Positions 1-6,280 are shown, numbered from the stretch's first letter. The stretch: 9,818 nucleotides of DNA from Sphingomonadaceae bacterium (GCA_004282995.1 SHLU01000073.1:1-9818); one strand, 5' to 3'. Notes: generated by a model not told the origin, from the letters alone. Program-made: numbers and translations.

Positions 1-78
1 CCGCCGCAATTCACCTGGGCTGCTTCCTTCCGGACCTGACCCGGTGAGCGAACGCTAACGTCCACCCGACTCCCGGAG
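1..78 (-). ncRNA. ffs: Signal recognition particle RNA (4.5S type), 3' part outside window
   Basis: This is the RNA of the signal recognition particle, which binds Ffh and targets nascent membrane proteins to FtsY and the translocon. On the minus strand, positions 44 to about 18 carry the near-invariant apical domain: GGTCAGG, then TCCGGAAGGAAGCAGCC with the GGAA-type tetraloop and the asymmetric Ffh-binding loop. It is closed by a CACC/GGTG pairing on either side (around 45-48 and 13-16). About 30-40 bases of 5' arm precede it, as in E. coli 4.5S RNA. By comparison with that RNA some 30 bases of the 3' arm lie beyond position 1, so the gene is partial here. The 5' end is placed from the promoter spacing and is uncertain by several bases. 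The identity is very secure. Confidence 0.93.
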
Positions 79-81
79 CGC

Positions 82-110
82 CATATGGCTGCGAACCGAC
101 ACATTTTCAA
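82..110 (-). promoter_or_regulatory. Probable sigma-70-type promoter of ffs
   Basis: On the minus strand TTGAAA (105-110, five of six matches to the -35 consensus) is followed after exactly 17 bases by CATATG (82-87, three of six matches to the -10). Initiation would fall near position 75, where the 5' arm of the SRP RNA is expected. This would let ffs be made independently of the upstream protein genes on the same strand. It is called by eye, with no transcript evidence. Confidence 0.5.
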
Positions 111-111
111 C

Positions 112-125
112 CGCAATTAATTGCG
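112..125. repeat. Perfect 14-base palindrome upstream of the ffs promoter
   Basis: CGCAATTAATTGCG is perfectly self-complementary with an AT-only centre. It lies between the stop codon of the NDUFS4-like gene (130-132) and the -35 element of ffs (105-110). It could be a protein-binding site or an AT-rich upstream promoter element. It is not followed by a T run on either strand, so it does not look like a terminator. Confidence 0.5.
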
Positions 126-129
126 TGCG

Positions 130-408
130 TCAGCGGAAATTGTCGGCGTAAGCCTGCAGCTTGAGAGTCTTGGGCGGCGTTGCGTGGACGCGTGCGGAAA
201 TGCCGTATTTCTCGGCATAGGCCTTGGCCGCTTCTTTGTCGGGGAAAGTCAACGTGACCTGCGCCTGGGTATCGCCGCTTCCGGTCCAACCCATCAGAGG
301 ATCAGGCTTGCGCGCCTCGGACTGCTCGAATTCGAGCACCCACTCATCAGTCCGCGCCTTGCCGGACTGCATCACGTTTTTCGGTCGCTGGTAGATACGG
401 GCTGCCAT
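130..408 (-). CDS. NDUFS4-like complex I accessory subunit (ETC complex I subunit region)
   Basis: This 92-residue protein matches the ETC complex I subunit family, the bacterial counterpart of mitochondrial NDUFS4 (18 kDa). NDUFS4 is an accessory protein on the peripheral arm of NADH:ubiquinone oxidoreductase that helps stabilise the NADH-oxidising module. Visible family features are the N-terminal ARIYQRPKN segment (3-11), a WVLEFE strand (23-28), DPLMGWTGSGD (36-46), then a strand and helix TFPDKEAAKAYAEKYGI (about 54-70), and a short basic tail. There is no signal peptide, in keeping with a cytoplasmic face location. The length is usual for bacterial members. The start ATG lies 15 bases after the hrpB stop, with no clear Shine-Dalgarno, so it is probably translated from the ispB-hrpB message. 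It is not next to nuo genes here. The family call is strong; its exact role in bacterial complex I is less well known. Confidence 0.88.
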   Translation of the reverse strand: MAARIYQRPKNVMQSGKARTDEWVLEFEQSEARKPDPLMGWTGSGDTQAQVTLTFPDKEAAKAYAEKYGISARVHATPPKTLKLQAYADNFR

Positions 409-423
409 GCCAGGCCCGATACT

Positions 424-2868
424 TCAGCGCGCGCCCTTTGCAAAGGCATTCTTGGTTTTGAGGCTGGGCTTTTCGGTCCATGGTTCGTCAGGCCAGCGAT
501 GGCGCGGATAGCGGCCCTTCATATCCTTCGCGACATCCCGCCAACTGCCGCGCCAGAAGCCCGGCAAGTCGCGCGTTGCCTGGATCGGCCGACCTGCAGG
601 ACTGGTCAGCTTGAGTAGCAGCGGCGCGTCGCCGACCATTGGTTGGACATCCAATCCGAACAATGCCTGCACCCGCACTTCGACGCTGGGTGCATCGTCG
701 CCACCATATTTGATCGGGTGCGATGTTCCCGCAGGCGAGATAAATCGACGCGGGGCGCGTTGATCCAGAAGCTGACGGTCATTCCAGTCCAGCTGGCCCA
801 GGATTGCATCGGCGACCTGGCCCGGCTCGAGATCCAAAGAGCGCTTGCCTTCGAGCAGGGGCGCGAGCCACGCGCCAGAATTGCTAGCCAACGCATCGAT
901 TGAAAGTGCCTCGATTCCTGCAAAGCGACCACGCGCCAAAAGCTCGTGCGGAACATGGCGATCAAGCTCGCCGAGGCAGGTCGAAACCAGCAGTTCGCGC
1001 ATGGCATCGACATCGGGTTTCGGATCGGGGCCGCTGGCCAATGTGATAGCACCGATCCGACGCTCGATCCGCGCCTCGACCCGACGCTCACGCATATTCC
1101 AATCGAGTGTCGAGCGCGCTTCTACTAGCTCGCTTAGCGCCCCGTCCAACAAGGCCCGCTCCAATGAAACGCCAGCAGTAATTCGTGCCCCCTTGGCTTG
1201 CCCTTGCGCATCGGCAATGACCATCCATTCGCCTCGCGCCAGAGGTGAGGTGGGATCGAGTTGATAGCCGCGCCCTCCGGCGGAGAGCCACTGCTCGCCG
1301 CTCGCATCGCGCCTTCGGGCGATCCGGTCGGGCATGGATTGCGCGAGCGCAGTTACCGGCTCGTCCCGGCCGTCCGCCTTTCTCGCAACCAGCCGCGCAG
1401 CCTTGGCGGCCCACCCTGCGGCGAGCTTCCGGCTGGCTTCGGCACGCCGCGAACCATCCCGGTTCCAGCGGTCGAGCCGCGCGAGCAGGTCTTCACTGCG
1501 ACCTCCAAGGCCCCTTTCCTGGACCAGCAATGCCAGCCGCGCGACAGATGCGCCCTGCCCCATCCTGACACCGGCCAGAACGGCGCCCGCCCACTCTGGC
1601 GCAAGCGGAAGGACGGCGATCTTGCGGCCCCAATCCGTGATGCGTCCCTCCGCATCGAGCGCACCGATTACCTGCAGTCGCGTTCGCGCCGAAGCGATCG
1701 AGGGCGCTGGCGGCGGATCAAGCCAGGCGAGTCCAAGCGGATCATTCGTACCCCATCGACCCAGCGCCAACAGCAGCGGTGCGAGATCGCTGGTCTCGAT
1801 TTCTGGCGGATCGAATTGCGGGCGACCGGCATGTCCTCCTTCCTCCCACAGGCGATAGGCGACGCCGGGGAATTGCCTTGCGGCTCGCCCTGCGCGTTGC
1901 GCTGCTGAGGCCTGGCTTGCTCTCCTGGTCACCAAGTGGGTTGTTCCAGCGGCGCGGTCGAATTCTGCTCTTCGTGTCAGGCCGCTGTCGACCACAATGC
2001 GCACGCCGTCGAGCGTCAGGGAAGTTTCCGCAATGGCTGTGGCAAGAACAATCCGTCGCCGGCCTTCCCGATCACGCCGGATCGCCTCTCTCTGCGCTTG
2101 CGGTTGAACCTGTCCGTGAAGCGGCAGGACCACTGCACCTTTCAGGCGCTGCTCGATACGCTCCTGAACGCGAGCGATTTCCCCAACGCCTGGCAGAAAA
2201 GCGAGTATGTCACCTTCCTCAGCGCGCCATGCGCTAGCAATGGCATCTGCAACATGGTCTTCGACCCGGACTGCCGGATTGCTCCCGTACCATTCGATCC
2301 GCAGCGGAAAACTCTTGCCGGAGCTTTCGATGACTGGCGCACCCTCCCCCAAGGCTTGCGCGAATCGCGCTCCATCGATCGTTGCAGACATTACCAGCAA
2401 GCGCAGATCTTCACGTAAAATCTGCTGGCACTCGATCGCGAGAGCCAGGCCCAGATCGCTATCGAGGTGGCGTTCATGCGCCTCGTCAAACATTATCGCG
2501 CTGACGCCTTCGAGTTCGGGATCTTCCACGATCCTGTTCACGAAAATCGCTTCGGTCATGACCACTATGCGAGTGCGCGTGGACGTTTTGCTGTCGAGCC
2601 GCGTCAGATAGCCGATGGTCTCTCCGGCTTTCTCGCCCAGCAATTCGGCCATGCGCTCGGCAGCAGCCCGTGCGGCTATACGGCGAGGGCTGAGAAGCAG
2701 GATTTGCCCTTTACACCAGCCTTCCTGAAGCAATTCCGGAGCGACGGCTGTAGTCTTGCCCGCGCCAGGAGGCGCGATGAGCACGGCTGACGATCCCGCC
2801 GCCAGCGCCGCGCGCAATTGGGGCAGGACTTCGTGGACCGGTAGTCGATTTTGGCTGGACCCGCTCAA
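424..2868 (-). CDS. hrpB: ATP-dependent helicase HrpB (DEAH box)
   Basis: This is an 814-residue superfamily 2 DEAH-box NTPase of the HrpB family, predicted RNA helicases of poorly defined cellular role. Motifs in order: Walker A GAGKT (35-39), motif Ia SPRRIAARAAAER (60-72), DEAH (128-131), SAT (161-163), LPLHGQ (248-253), the motif V region TAIAETSLT (277-285), and motif VI QRAGRAAR (324-331). Helicase-associated domains follow, and the C-terminus has the family-typical RYPRHRWPDEPW segment near residues 785-796. Motif VI ends AAR where many relatives have AGR. Length is normal for HrpB. The start is TTG, chosen because the protein aligns from LPVHEVLPQL onward and because TTGA overlaps the TGA stop of the upstream polyprenyl synthase, suggesting coupled translation. 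No good Shine-Dalgarno is visible. Middle member of a three-gene minus-strand cluster. Confidence 0.95.
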   Translation of the reverse strand: MSGSSQNRLPVHEVLPQLRAALAAGSSAVLIAPPGAGKTTAVAPELLQEGWCKGQILLLSPRRIAARAAAERMAELLGEKAGETIGYLTRLDSKTSTRTRIVVMTEAIFVNRIVEDPELEGVSAIMFDEAHERHLDSDLGLALAIECQQILREDLRLLVMSATIDGARFAQALGEGAPVIESSGKSFPLRIEWYGSNPAVRVEDHVADAIASAWRAEEGDILAFLPGVGEIARVQERIEQRLKGAVVLPLHGQVQPQAQREAIRRDREGRRRIVLATAIAETSLTLDGVRIVVDSGLTRRAEFDRAAGTTHLVTRRASQASAAQRAGRAARQFPGVAYRLWEEGGHAGRPQFDPPEIETSDLAPLLLALGRWGTNDPLGLAWLDPPPAPSIASARTRLQVIGALDAEGRITDWGRKIAVLPLAPEWAGAVLAGVRMGQGASVARLALLVQERGLGGRSEDLLARLDRWNRDGSRRAEASRKLAAGWAAKAARLVARKADGRDEPVTALAQSMPDRIARRRDASGEQWLSAGGRGYQLDPTSPLARGEWMVIADAQGQAKGARITAGVSLERALLDGALSELVEARSTLDWNMRERRVEARIERRIGAITLASGPDPKPDVDAMRELLVSTCLGELDRHVPHELLARGRFAGIEALSIDALASNSGAWLAPLLEGKRSLDLEPGQVADAILGQLDWNDRQLLDQRAPRRFISPAGTSHPIKYGGDDAPSVEVRVQALFGLDVQPMVGDAPLLLKLTSPAGRPIQATRDLPGFWRGSWRDVAKDMKGRYPRHRWPDEPWTEKPSLKTKNAFAKGAR

Positions 2869-3887
2869 TAGCCCCGCGCGACCGCGAACAGGGCCGCTTC
2901 CGCCATTGCCTGTCGGGCCTTGCTGTCAGGAAAAATGGATATTGCGTCGATCGCGCGCTGGGCGAAATGGCGGGCGCGCTCTCGCGTATCCTCAACCGCG
3001 CCGCGTTTTTCGATCAAGGCCACCGCATGAGCGAGATCGTCATCGGAATTCCGGTGGCCGCTAATCGCTCCTTTCCAGAAGGCCCGCTCTTCCTCGTCAC
3101 CCCGGGCATAGGCGAGTATCACAGGCAAGGTCATCTTGCCCTCGCGGAAATCGTCACCCCGGTCCTTGCCCATTTCGGCTTCGTCGGAATCGTAATCGAT
3201 GGCATCATCGACCAACTGGAAGGCAATCCCGAGATTACGGCCATAATCGTCGAGCGCCTTTTCCTGCGCCTCGTCGCATTCGCCCACCACTGCCGCAATG
3301 CGGCTGGCGGCGGCGAACAACGCGGCGGTCTTGGCGCCGATGATGTCGAGATAGCGTTCCTCGCTGGTCTCGACCTTGCGCTGGGCGCTCAACTGCGCGA
3401 CCTCGCCCTCGGCAATGATGGCGCTGGCGCCCGACAGGATCTTGAGCACCTTGAGGCTGCCGTCTTCGGTCATCAGTTCGAACGAACGGCTGAAAAGGAA
3501 ATCGCCCACCAGCACAGTCGCCGGATTGCCGAAAATGATATTGGCCGCCGCCTTGCCCCGACGCATTTCCGAACCGTCGACAACATCATCATGAAGAAGC
3601 GTGGCGGTATGAATAAACTCTACGGCGGCCGCTAGCCTATGATGACGGTTGCCCTGGTAACCCACCAGTTCGGCACTGGCGAGAGTGAGCATCGGTCGAA
3701 GCCGTTTTCCGCCACCTGAAATCAGATGGCCGGCGAGACGTGGGATAAGCGGAATTTCGCTCTGCATCCGGTCGAGGATAACTGAGTTGACCGCGTTCAT
3801 ACCGGCAGCGGTCAGTCGCAGCATGGGCTCGAGCGTCGGCGGGCCGTCGTCCTCTCGCCGTGACAGGGGTATGATGTCGGCGCTCAT
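2865..3887 (-). CDS. ispB: Long-chain polyprenyl (octa-/decaprenyl) diphosphate synthase
   Basis: This trans-prenyltransferase adds isopentenyl diphosphate units to an allylic primer, making the side chain of ubiquinone at the cytoplasmic membrane. The 340-residue protein shows GGGKRLRP (58-65), the first aspartate-rich motif DDVVD (100-104) followed by MRRG (108-111), GDFLF (128-132), and the second aspartate-rich motif DDAID (227-231). The residues just before the first motif are small (TATLLH), as in long-chain synthases, which leaves room for a long product. Ubiquinone-10 is usual in sphingomonads, so decaprenyl is likelier than octaprenyl, but chain length cannot be read from sequence alone. 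The frame is open upstream to 4235, but that extension lies over the divergent chorismate mutase gene and lacks family similarity, so ATG at 3887 (MSADIIPLSRR) is chosen. The stop overlaps the hrpB start. Confidence 0.95.
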   Translation of the reverse strand: MSADIIPLSRREDDGPPTLEPMLRLTAAGMNAVNSVILDRMQSEIPLIPRLAGHLISGGGKRLRPMLTLASAELVGYQGNRHHRLAAAVEFIHTATLLHDDVVDGSEMRRGKAAANIIFGNPATVLVGDFLFSRSFELMTEDGSLKVLKILSGASAIIAEGEVAQLSAQRKVETSEERYLDIIGAKTAALFAAASRIAAVVGECDEAQEKALDDYGRNLGIAFQLVDDAIDYDSDEAEMGKDRGDDFREGKMTLPVILAYARGDEEERAFWKGAISGHRNSDDDLAHAVALIEKRGAVEDTRERARHFAQRAIDAISIFPDSKARQAMAEAALFAVARGY

Positions 3888-3954
3888 AGCGGGGCACCCC
3901 ATGCGCTTCACGCTGGCGCTTGGCAAGGGAGCAATTGCTGCTAGCTTCATGTCC
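3888..3954. promoter_or_regulatory. Divergent intergenic region, ispB / chorismate mutase
   Basis: These 67 bases separate the two divergent genes and must hold transcription start signals for at least the minus-strand ispB-hrpB cluster, unless the promoters lie inside the opposing genes. I see no strong -10/-35 pair. A weak plus-strand candidate is TTGGCA (3920-3925) with TAGCTT 16 bases on, which would start transcription almost at the chorismate mutase ATG (a leaderless message). Treat it as unproven. Confidence 0.3.
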
Positions 3955-4284
3955 ATGACGAGTGAAAGCAGTCTCCATTCCGAACAGCCGAGTGAAGATG
4001 ACGATCGGATCCTGGCCGGGTATCGGCTGTCGATCGACAATATCGACGCCGCCCTGATCCACATGCTGGCAGAAAGATTTCGAATCACCCAGGCGGTGGG
4101 CCAGTACAAGGCGACGGCATCCTTGCCGCCTGCCGATCCGGATCGCGAGCAGCGACAAATCGGACGCTTGCGCAAGCTGGCTGAGGAGGCCCATCTCGAT
4201 CCGGAATTTTCCGAGAAGTTCCTCCGCTTCATCATCGATGAAGTGATCCGCCATCACGAACAGGCACGCGACGACGCATCCTAA
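3955..4284 (+). CDS. Chorismate mutase, AroQ class, stand-alone
   Basis: Converts chorismate to prephenate in phenylalanine and tyrosine synthesis; cytoplasmic. The 109-residue all-helical protein aligns with the E. coli P-protein mutase domain. R24 (in LAGYRLSIDNID), R41 (LAER), K52 (VGQYK) and R64/E65 (DPDRE) correspond to E. coli R11, R28, K39 and R51/E52. At the C-terminal position of E. coli Q88 there is a histidine (EVIRHH, 96-101), so that contact differs. No dehydratase or dehydrogenase domain is fused, and there is no signal peptide. The frame is open back to 3685, but that part overlaps ispB antisense and is a shadow. Possible starts are ATG 3955, 3949 and 3901; 3955 gives the usual short N-terminus. 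None has a good Shine-Dalgarno. It is divergent from ispB, and both are fed ultimately from central precursors, but no common regulation can be inferred. Confidence 0.9.
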   Translation: MTSESSLHSEQPSEDDDRILAGYRLSIDNIDAALIHMLAERFRITQAVGQYKATASLPPADPDREQRQIGRLRKLAEEAHLDPEFSEKFLRFIIDEVIRHHEQARDDAS

Positions 4285-4298
4285 TCGCCGGACGGCGA
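4285..4298 (+). repeat. Short hairpin directly after the chorismate mutase stop
   Basis: TCGCCG and CGGCGA are perfect inverted arms around two bases (GA), or equally a five-pair stem with a GGAC tetraloop. It starts on the very next base after the TAA stop. No T run follows, so at best it is a weak or factor-dependent transcript end or a 3' stabilising hairpin. Confidence 0.4.
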
Positions 4299-4494
4299 CC
4301 ATCGCTCGATCCTCTTGTCCAGCTCAAGGTAACTGCAAGCCGATCAAGGACTTCTCATCGCAGCGACTGTGTTATTTTCGCCGCACCCTTTTTGCAGTCA
4401 ATAGTCATGGCAATTTCGTAGGTTGCGTCGTTCGATTCCCTCCTCTAGAGAAAATCTGGATTTTCAAACCATTATTCGGGACGGAGAATACAAG
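4299..4494. other. Intergenic stretch upstream of the small exported protein
   Basis: No reading frame here looks coding. It must contain the leader of the small protein gene at 4495. I see only weak promoter-like pairs (for example TTGCGT at 4423-4428 with TAGAGA 17 bases later at 4446-4451) and the AT-rich inverted repeat reported separately. Confidence 0.4.
4450..4465 (+). repeat. AT-rich inverted repeat in the leader of the small protein gene
   Basis: GAAAATC, two bases (TG), GATTTTC: perfect seven-base arms ending 29 bases before the ATG at 4495. It is in the place expected for an operator near the transcription start or a leader hairpin. The weak -10-like TAGAGA (4446-4451) abuts it. 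No regulator is known to me for this sequence. Confidence 0.45.
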
Positions 4495-4707
4495 ATGAAA
4501 ATGGGCAAAATTGCCGCAGCTGCGGCCGCACTAACGCTGGCCGTTGCACCGATGGCCGCAAAGGCTGACATGAGCCGTGTTGCTGCTCCGGTTGTTAGCG
4601 AAAGCGACAACGGCGGCGCTGGCGCTGGCGGTATCCTCGCAGGTTTCGCCGTTCTGGCACTCTTCATCGGCATCCTAGCCGGCGACGAGAGCCCGGTTAG
4701 CGCTTAA
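4495..4707 (+). CDS. Small exported or membrane-anchored protein, function unknown
   Basis: I do not recognise a characterised family. The 70-residue product begins MKMGK, followed by an alanine/leucine-rich hydrophobic segment (about 6-18) and a plausible signal peptidase site after AAKA (about 20-23). Then comes a short polar stretch with SESDNGG, a glycine/alanine linker, and a second hydrophobic segment (GGILAGFAVLALFIGILAG, about 45-63), ending with an acidic, polar tail. So it is either secreted and then anchored by its C-terminal helix, or a small two-helix membrane protein. ATG 4495 is preferred over an upstream in-frame start at 4423 because it yields the signal peptide and has GGAG eight bases upstream (4483-4486); ATG 4501 is also possible. 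It stands alone with its own leader and a strong terminator, which suggests a substantial separate transcript. The neighbours give no clue to its role. Confidence 0.8.
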   Translation: MKMGKIAAAAAALTLAVAPMAAKADMSRVAAPVVSESDNGGAGAGGILAGFAVLALFIGILAGDESPVSA

Positions 4708-4718
4708 GCCAATCGGCA

Positions 4719-4765
4719 AGAAAAGAATTGAGGGGTCGGGTTTTCCCGGCCCCTTTTCTTTTGTT
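4719..4765 (+). terminator. Strong intrinsic terminator, probably bidirectional
   Basis: GGGGTCGGG (4732-4740), loop TTTT, CCCGGCCCC (4745-4753) form a nine-pair stem with one G-U pair, followed by TTTTCTTTTGTT (4754-4765). It lies 24 bases after the stop of the small protein gene. On the minus strand the same stem is preceded by an A-rich run and followed by TCAATTCTTTTCTT, so it may also end the kinase operon arriving from 4813. Confidence 0.9.
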
Positions 4766-4812
4766 ATCTGTAAAAGATCACGGGAAACGATTCGCACCGG
4801 TCTCTTGAAGAG

Positions 4813-6213
4813 CTAGCTATCCGGAGATCGCTGCGCGGCCCGAGGCAGGATCAGCTTGACCAACAGGCCGCCCAGATCCTCGCTTTCATCAAGCTCGACG
4901 CGGCCACCGTAAATCTCGGCCACATCGCGCACAATGGCGAGGCCGAGCCCAGTGCCAGGTTTGACGGTATCGAGCCGAGCGCCGCGATCAAAAATTCGTT
5001 CGCGTTCTTCTTCGGGAATGCCGATTCCATCATCTTCGATCCAGATGACACACTCGTCCCGCTCGCGTTCCGCATCGATAGTGACAAACACGCTGCCACC
5101 GCCATATTTGGCGGCATTCTCGATCAGATTGCCAAGGATTTCGTCGAGATCCTGCCGTTCGATCGCTACCGTCGCTTCTCTGTTGCCATCGAGGTCCAGG
5201 CGGGTGTGCTCGTAAATTCGGGTAATCGCCCTCAACACCGATCCGGCGCTCGGCCACACTTCAGCCCGCGAGAGCCCCGAAGACCGTCTTCCAACCGCAC
5301 GTGCGCGGGCGAGATGGTGGTCGACATGGCGCTGCATCGACTTGGTTTCACGAAACACCAAATCGGCCAGCTTCGGGTCCTTTGCCGTGGCAGCATTGGT
5401 CAACACGGTCAGCGGAGTTTTGAGCGCGTGGGCGAGGTTGCCCGCATGGGTGCGCGCTTCCTCTGCCTGCTTTTCGGAGTGGGCGAGCAGCGCATTGAGT
5501 TCCTCCACCAGCGGCTGCACTTCAAGCGGCAAAGGATCGGACACGCGATTGCTGCCAGTCGAACGGATATGCTGGATTGCCAGTCGTACACGCCGCAGCG
5601 GGCGCAGTCCGTAGTAACTCTGCAGCGCAGCCAGGACGAGCAGACCGACCGCCAGCGCTACGAAGCTCCAGAACAGGATCGAACGAATGCGCGCGATCTG
5701 CGCGTCCAGTTCGCCGCGCGCCGAAGCAACGGTGAAGGTCCAGCGCGTCTCGCTGCCTGGCAATATGACCGATCGTTCTACTACCCGCAGTGGCTCGCCC
5801 GCGAACTGATTGCTGTCGTAGAAATGCGGATCATCGTCTACGTGGTCGCCTTCGACCTGCAAGGTGCGGTCCCAAAGGCTGCGGCTTGGAAACGGCTCGT
5901 GCCTCGTACCGCTGATCTGCCAATACACGCCGCTGTTGGGTTCAAGAAAACGCTGATCGCCAAGTGGGCGGTACAACAAAACCTCACCATCAGGCCCTAT
6001 CTCGGCGGAGGATAAGAGCGCGGTCTGCACATATTCGAGTTGCTCGTCAAAATTGTTCTCGACCAGTGCGCGCAGGGTGCGATCCAGCGCTATCCCGCCG
6101 CCGAGCAGAAGGACAAAAATCCATGCCGCTGAAATGAGCATCATCCGACGCGAAAGGCTGCCCGTATGGGGGCTGCGCTCGATCACTTCGACGGCCGGAT
6201 CGCACTCCGTCAA
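4813..6213 (-). CDS. PhoQ-like sensor histidine kinase
   Basis: Inner-membrane sensor kinase, partner of the regulator encoded just upstream on the same strand. Counting 466 residues from TTG 6213: TM1 about 24-43; a periplasmic domain about 45-177 with an acidic cluster (123-133); TM2 about 178-197; a HAMP-like linker; phospho-acceptor H262 in NLAHALKTPL, resembling the LTHSLKTPL box of PhoQ; N box NLIENAAKYG with N366; G1 box DDGIGIP (394-400); and G2 box GTGLGL (420-425). All catalytic boxes are intact. The start is uncertain. The frame is open to GTG 6330, which would overlap the regulator gene by 50 bases and add 39 residues, but a perfect hairpin (6240-6264) lies in that stretch. TTG 6213 has GGTGA seven bases upstream; GTG 6186 gives a typical short cytoplasmic tail; ATG 6144 sits at TM1. 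Stop is TAG. Confidence 0.9.
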   Translation of the reverse strand: MTECDPAVEVIERSPHTGSLSRRMMLISAAWIFVLLLGGGIALDRTLRALVENNFDEQLEYVQTALLSSAEIGPDGEVLLYRPLGDQRFLEPNSGVYWQISGTRHEPFPSRSLWDRTLQVEGDHVDDDPHFYDSNQFAGEPLRVVERSVILPGSETRWTFTVASARGELDAQIARIRSILFWSFVALAVGLLVLAALQSYYGLRPLRRVRLAIQHIRSTGSNRVSDPLPLEVQPLVEELNALLAHSEKQAEEARTHAGNLAHALKTPLTVLTNAATAKDPKLADLVFRETKSMQRHVDHHLARARAVGRRSSGLSRAEVWPSAGSVLRAITRIYEHTRLDLDGNREATVAIERQDLDEILGNLIENAAKYGGGSVFVTIDAERERDECVIWIEDDGIGIPEEERERIFDRGARLDTVKPGTGLGLAIVRDVAEIYGGRVELDESEDLGGLLVKLILPRAAQRSPDS

Positions 6214-6239
6214 TGCGCCGTCACCGGGCGCAACTGTAC

Positions 6240-6264
6240 CATGCGTCGCAGACAGCGACGCATG
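6240..6264 (-). repeat. Perfect 10-base inverted repeat between regulator and kinase genes
   Basis: CATGCGTCGC, five bases, GCGACGCATG. It begins 16 bases after the regulator stop on the minus strand and precedes the favoured kinase starts. No T run follows on the minus strand, so it is not a standard terminator. A stable mRNA hairpin here could alter processing or translation of the kinase part of the message, giving less kinase than regulator. Confidence 0.6.
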
Positions 6265-6280
6265 CCCGGCCCCGGACGCG

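Noticed and set aside
1261..1908. Several plus-strand frames of 100-215 codons within hrpB
   Set aside because: All are shadows of hrpB in other frames, with arginine- and serine-rich translations and no domains.
2967..3635. A 222-codon plus-strand frame inside the polyprenyl synthase gene
   Set aside because: Antisense shadow of a well-conserved enzyme; no domain and no start signals of its own.
3685..3954. N-terminal extension of the chorismate mutase frame back to 3685
   Set aside because: It overlaps the 5' part of ispB antisense and adds no family-like sequence.
3888..4235. N-terminal extension of the polyprenyl synthase frame to 4235
   Set aside because: It would overlap almost the whole chorismate mutase gene antisense and adds residues unlike any prenyl synthase; the family start is at 3887.
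4392..4420. TTGCAG followed by a possible -10 upstream of the small protein gene
   Set aside because: The hexamer at the correct distance (TTCGTA) matches the -10 consensus in only one position.
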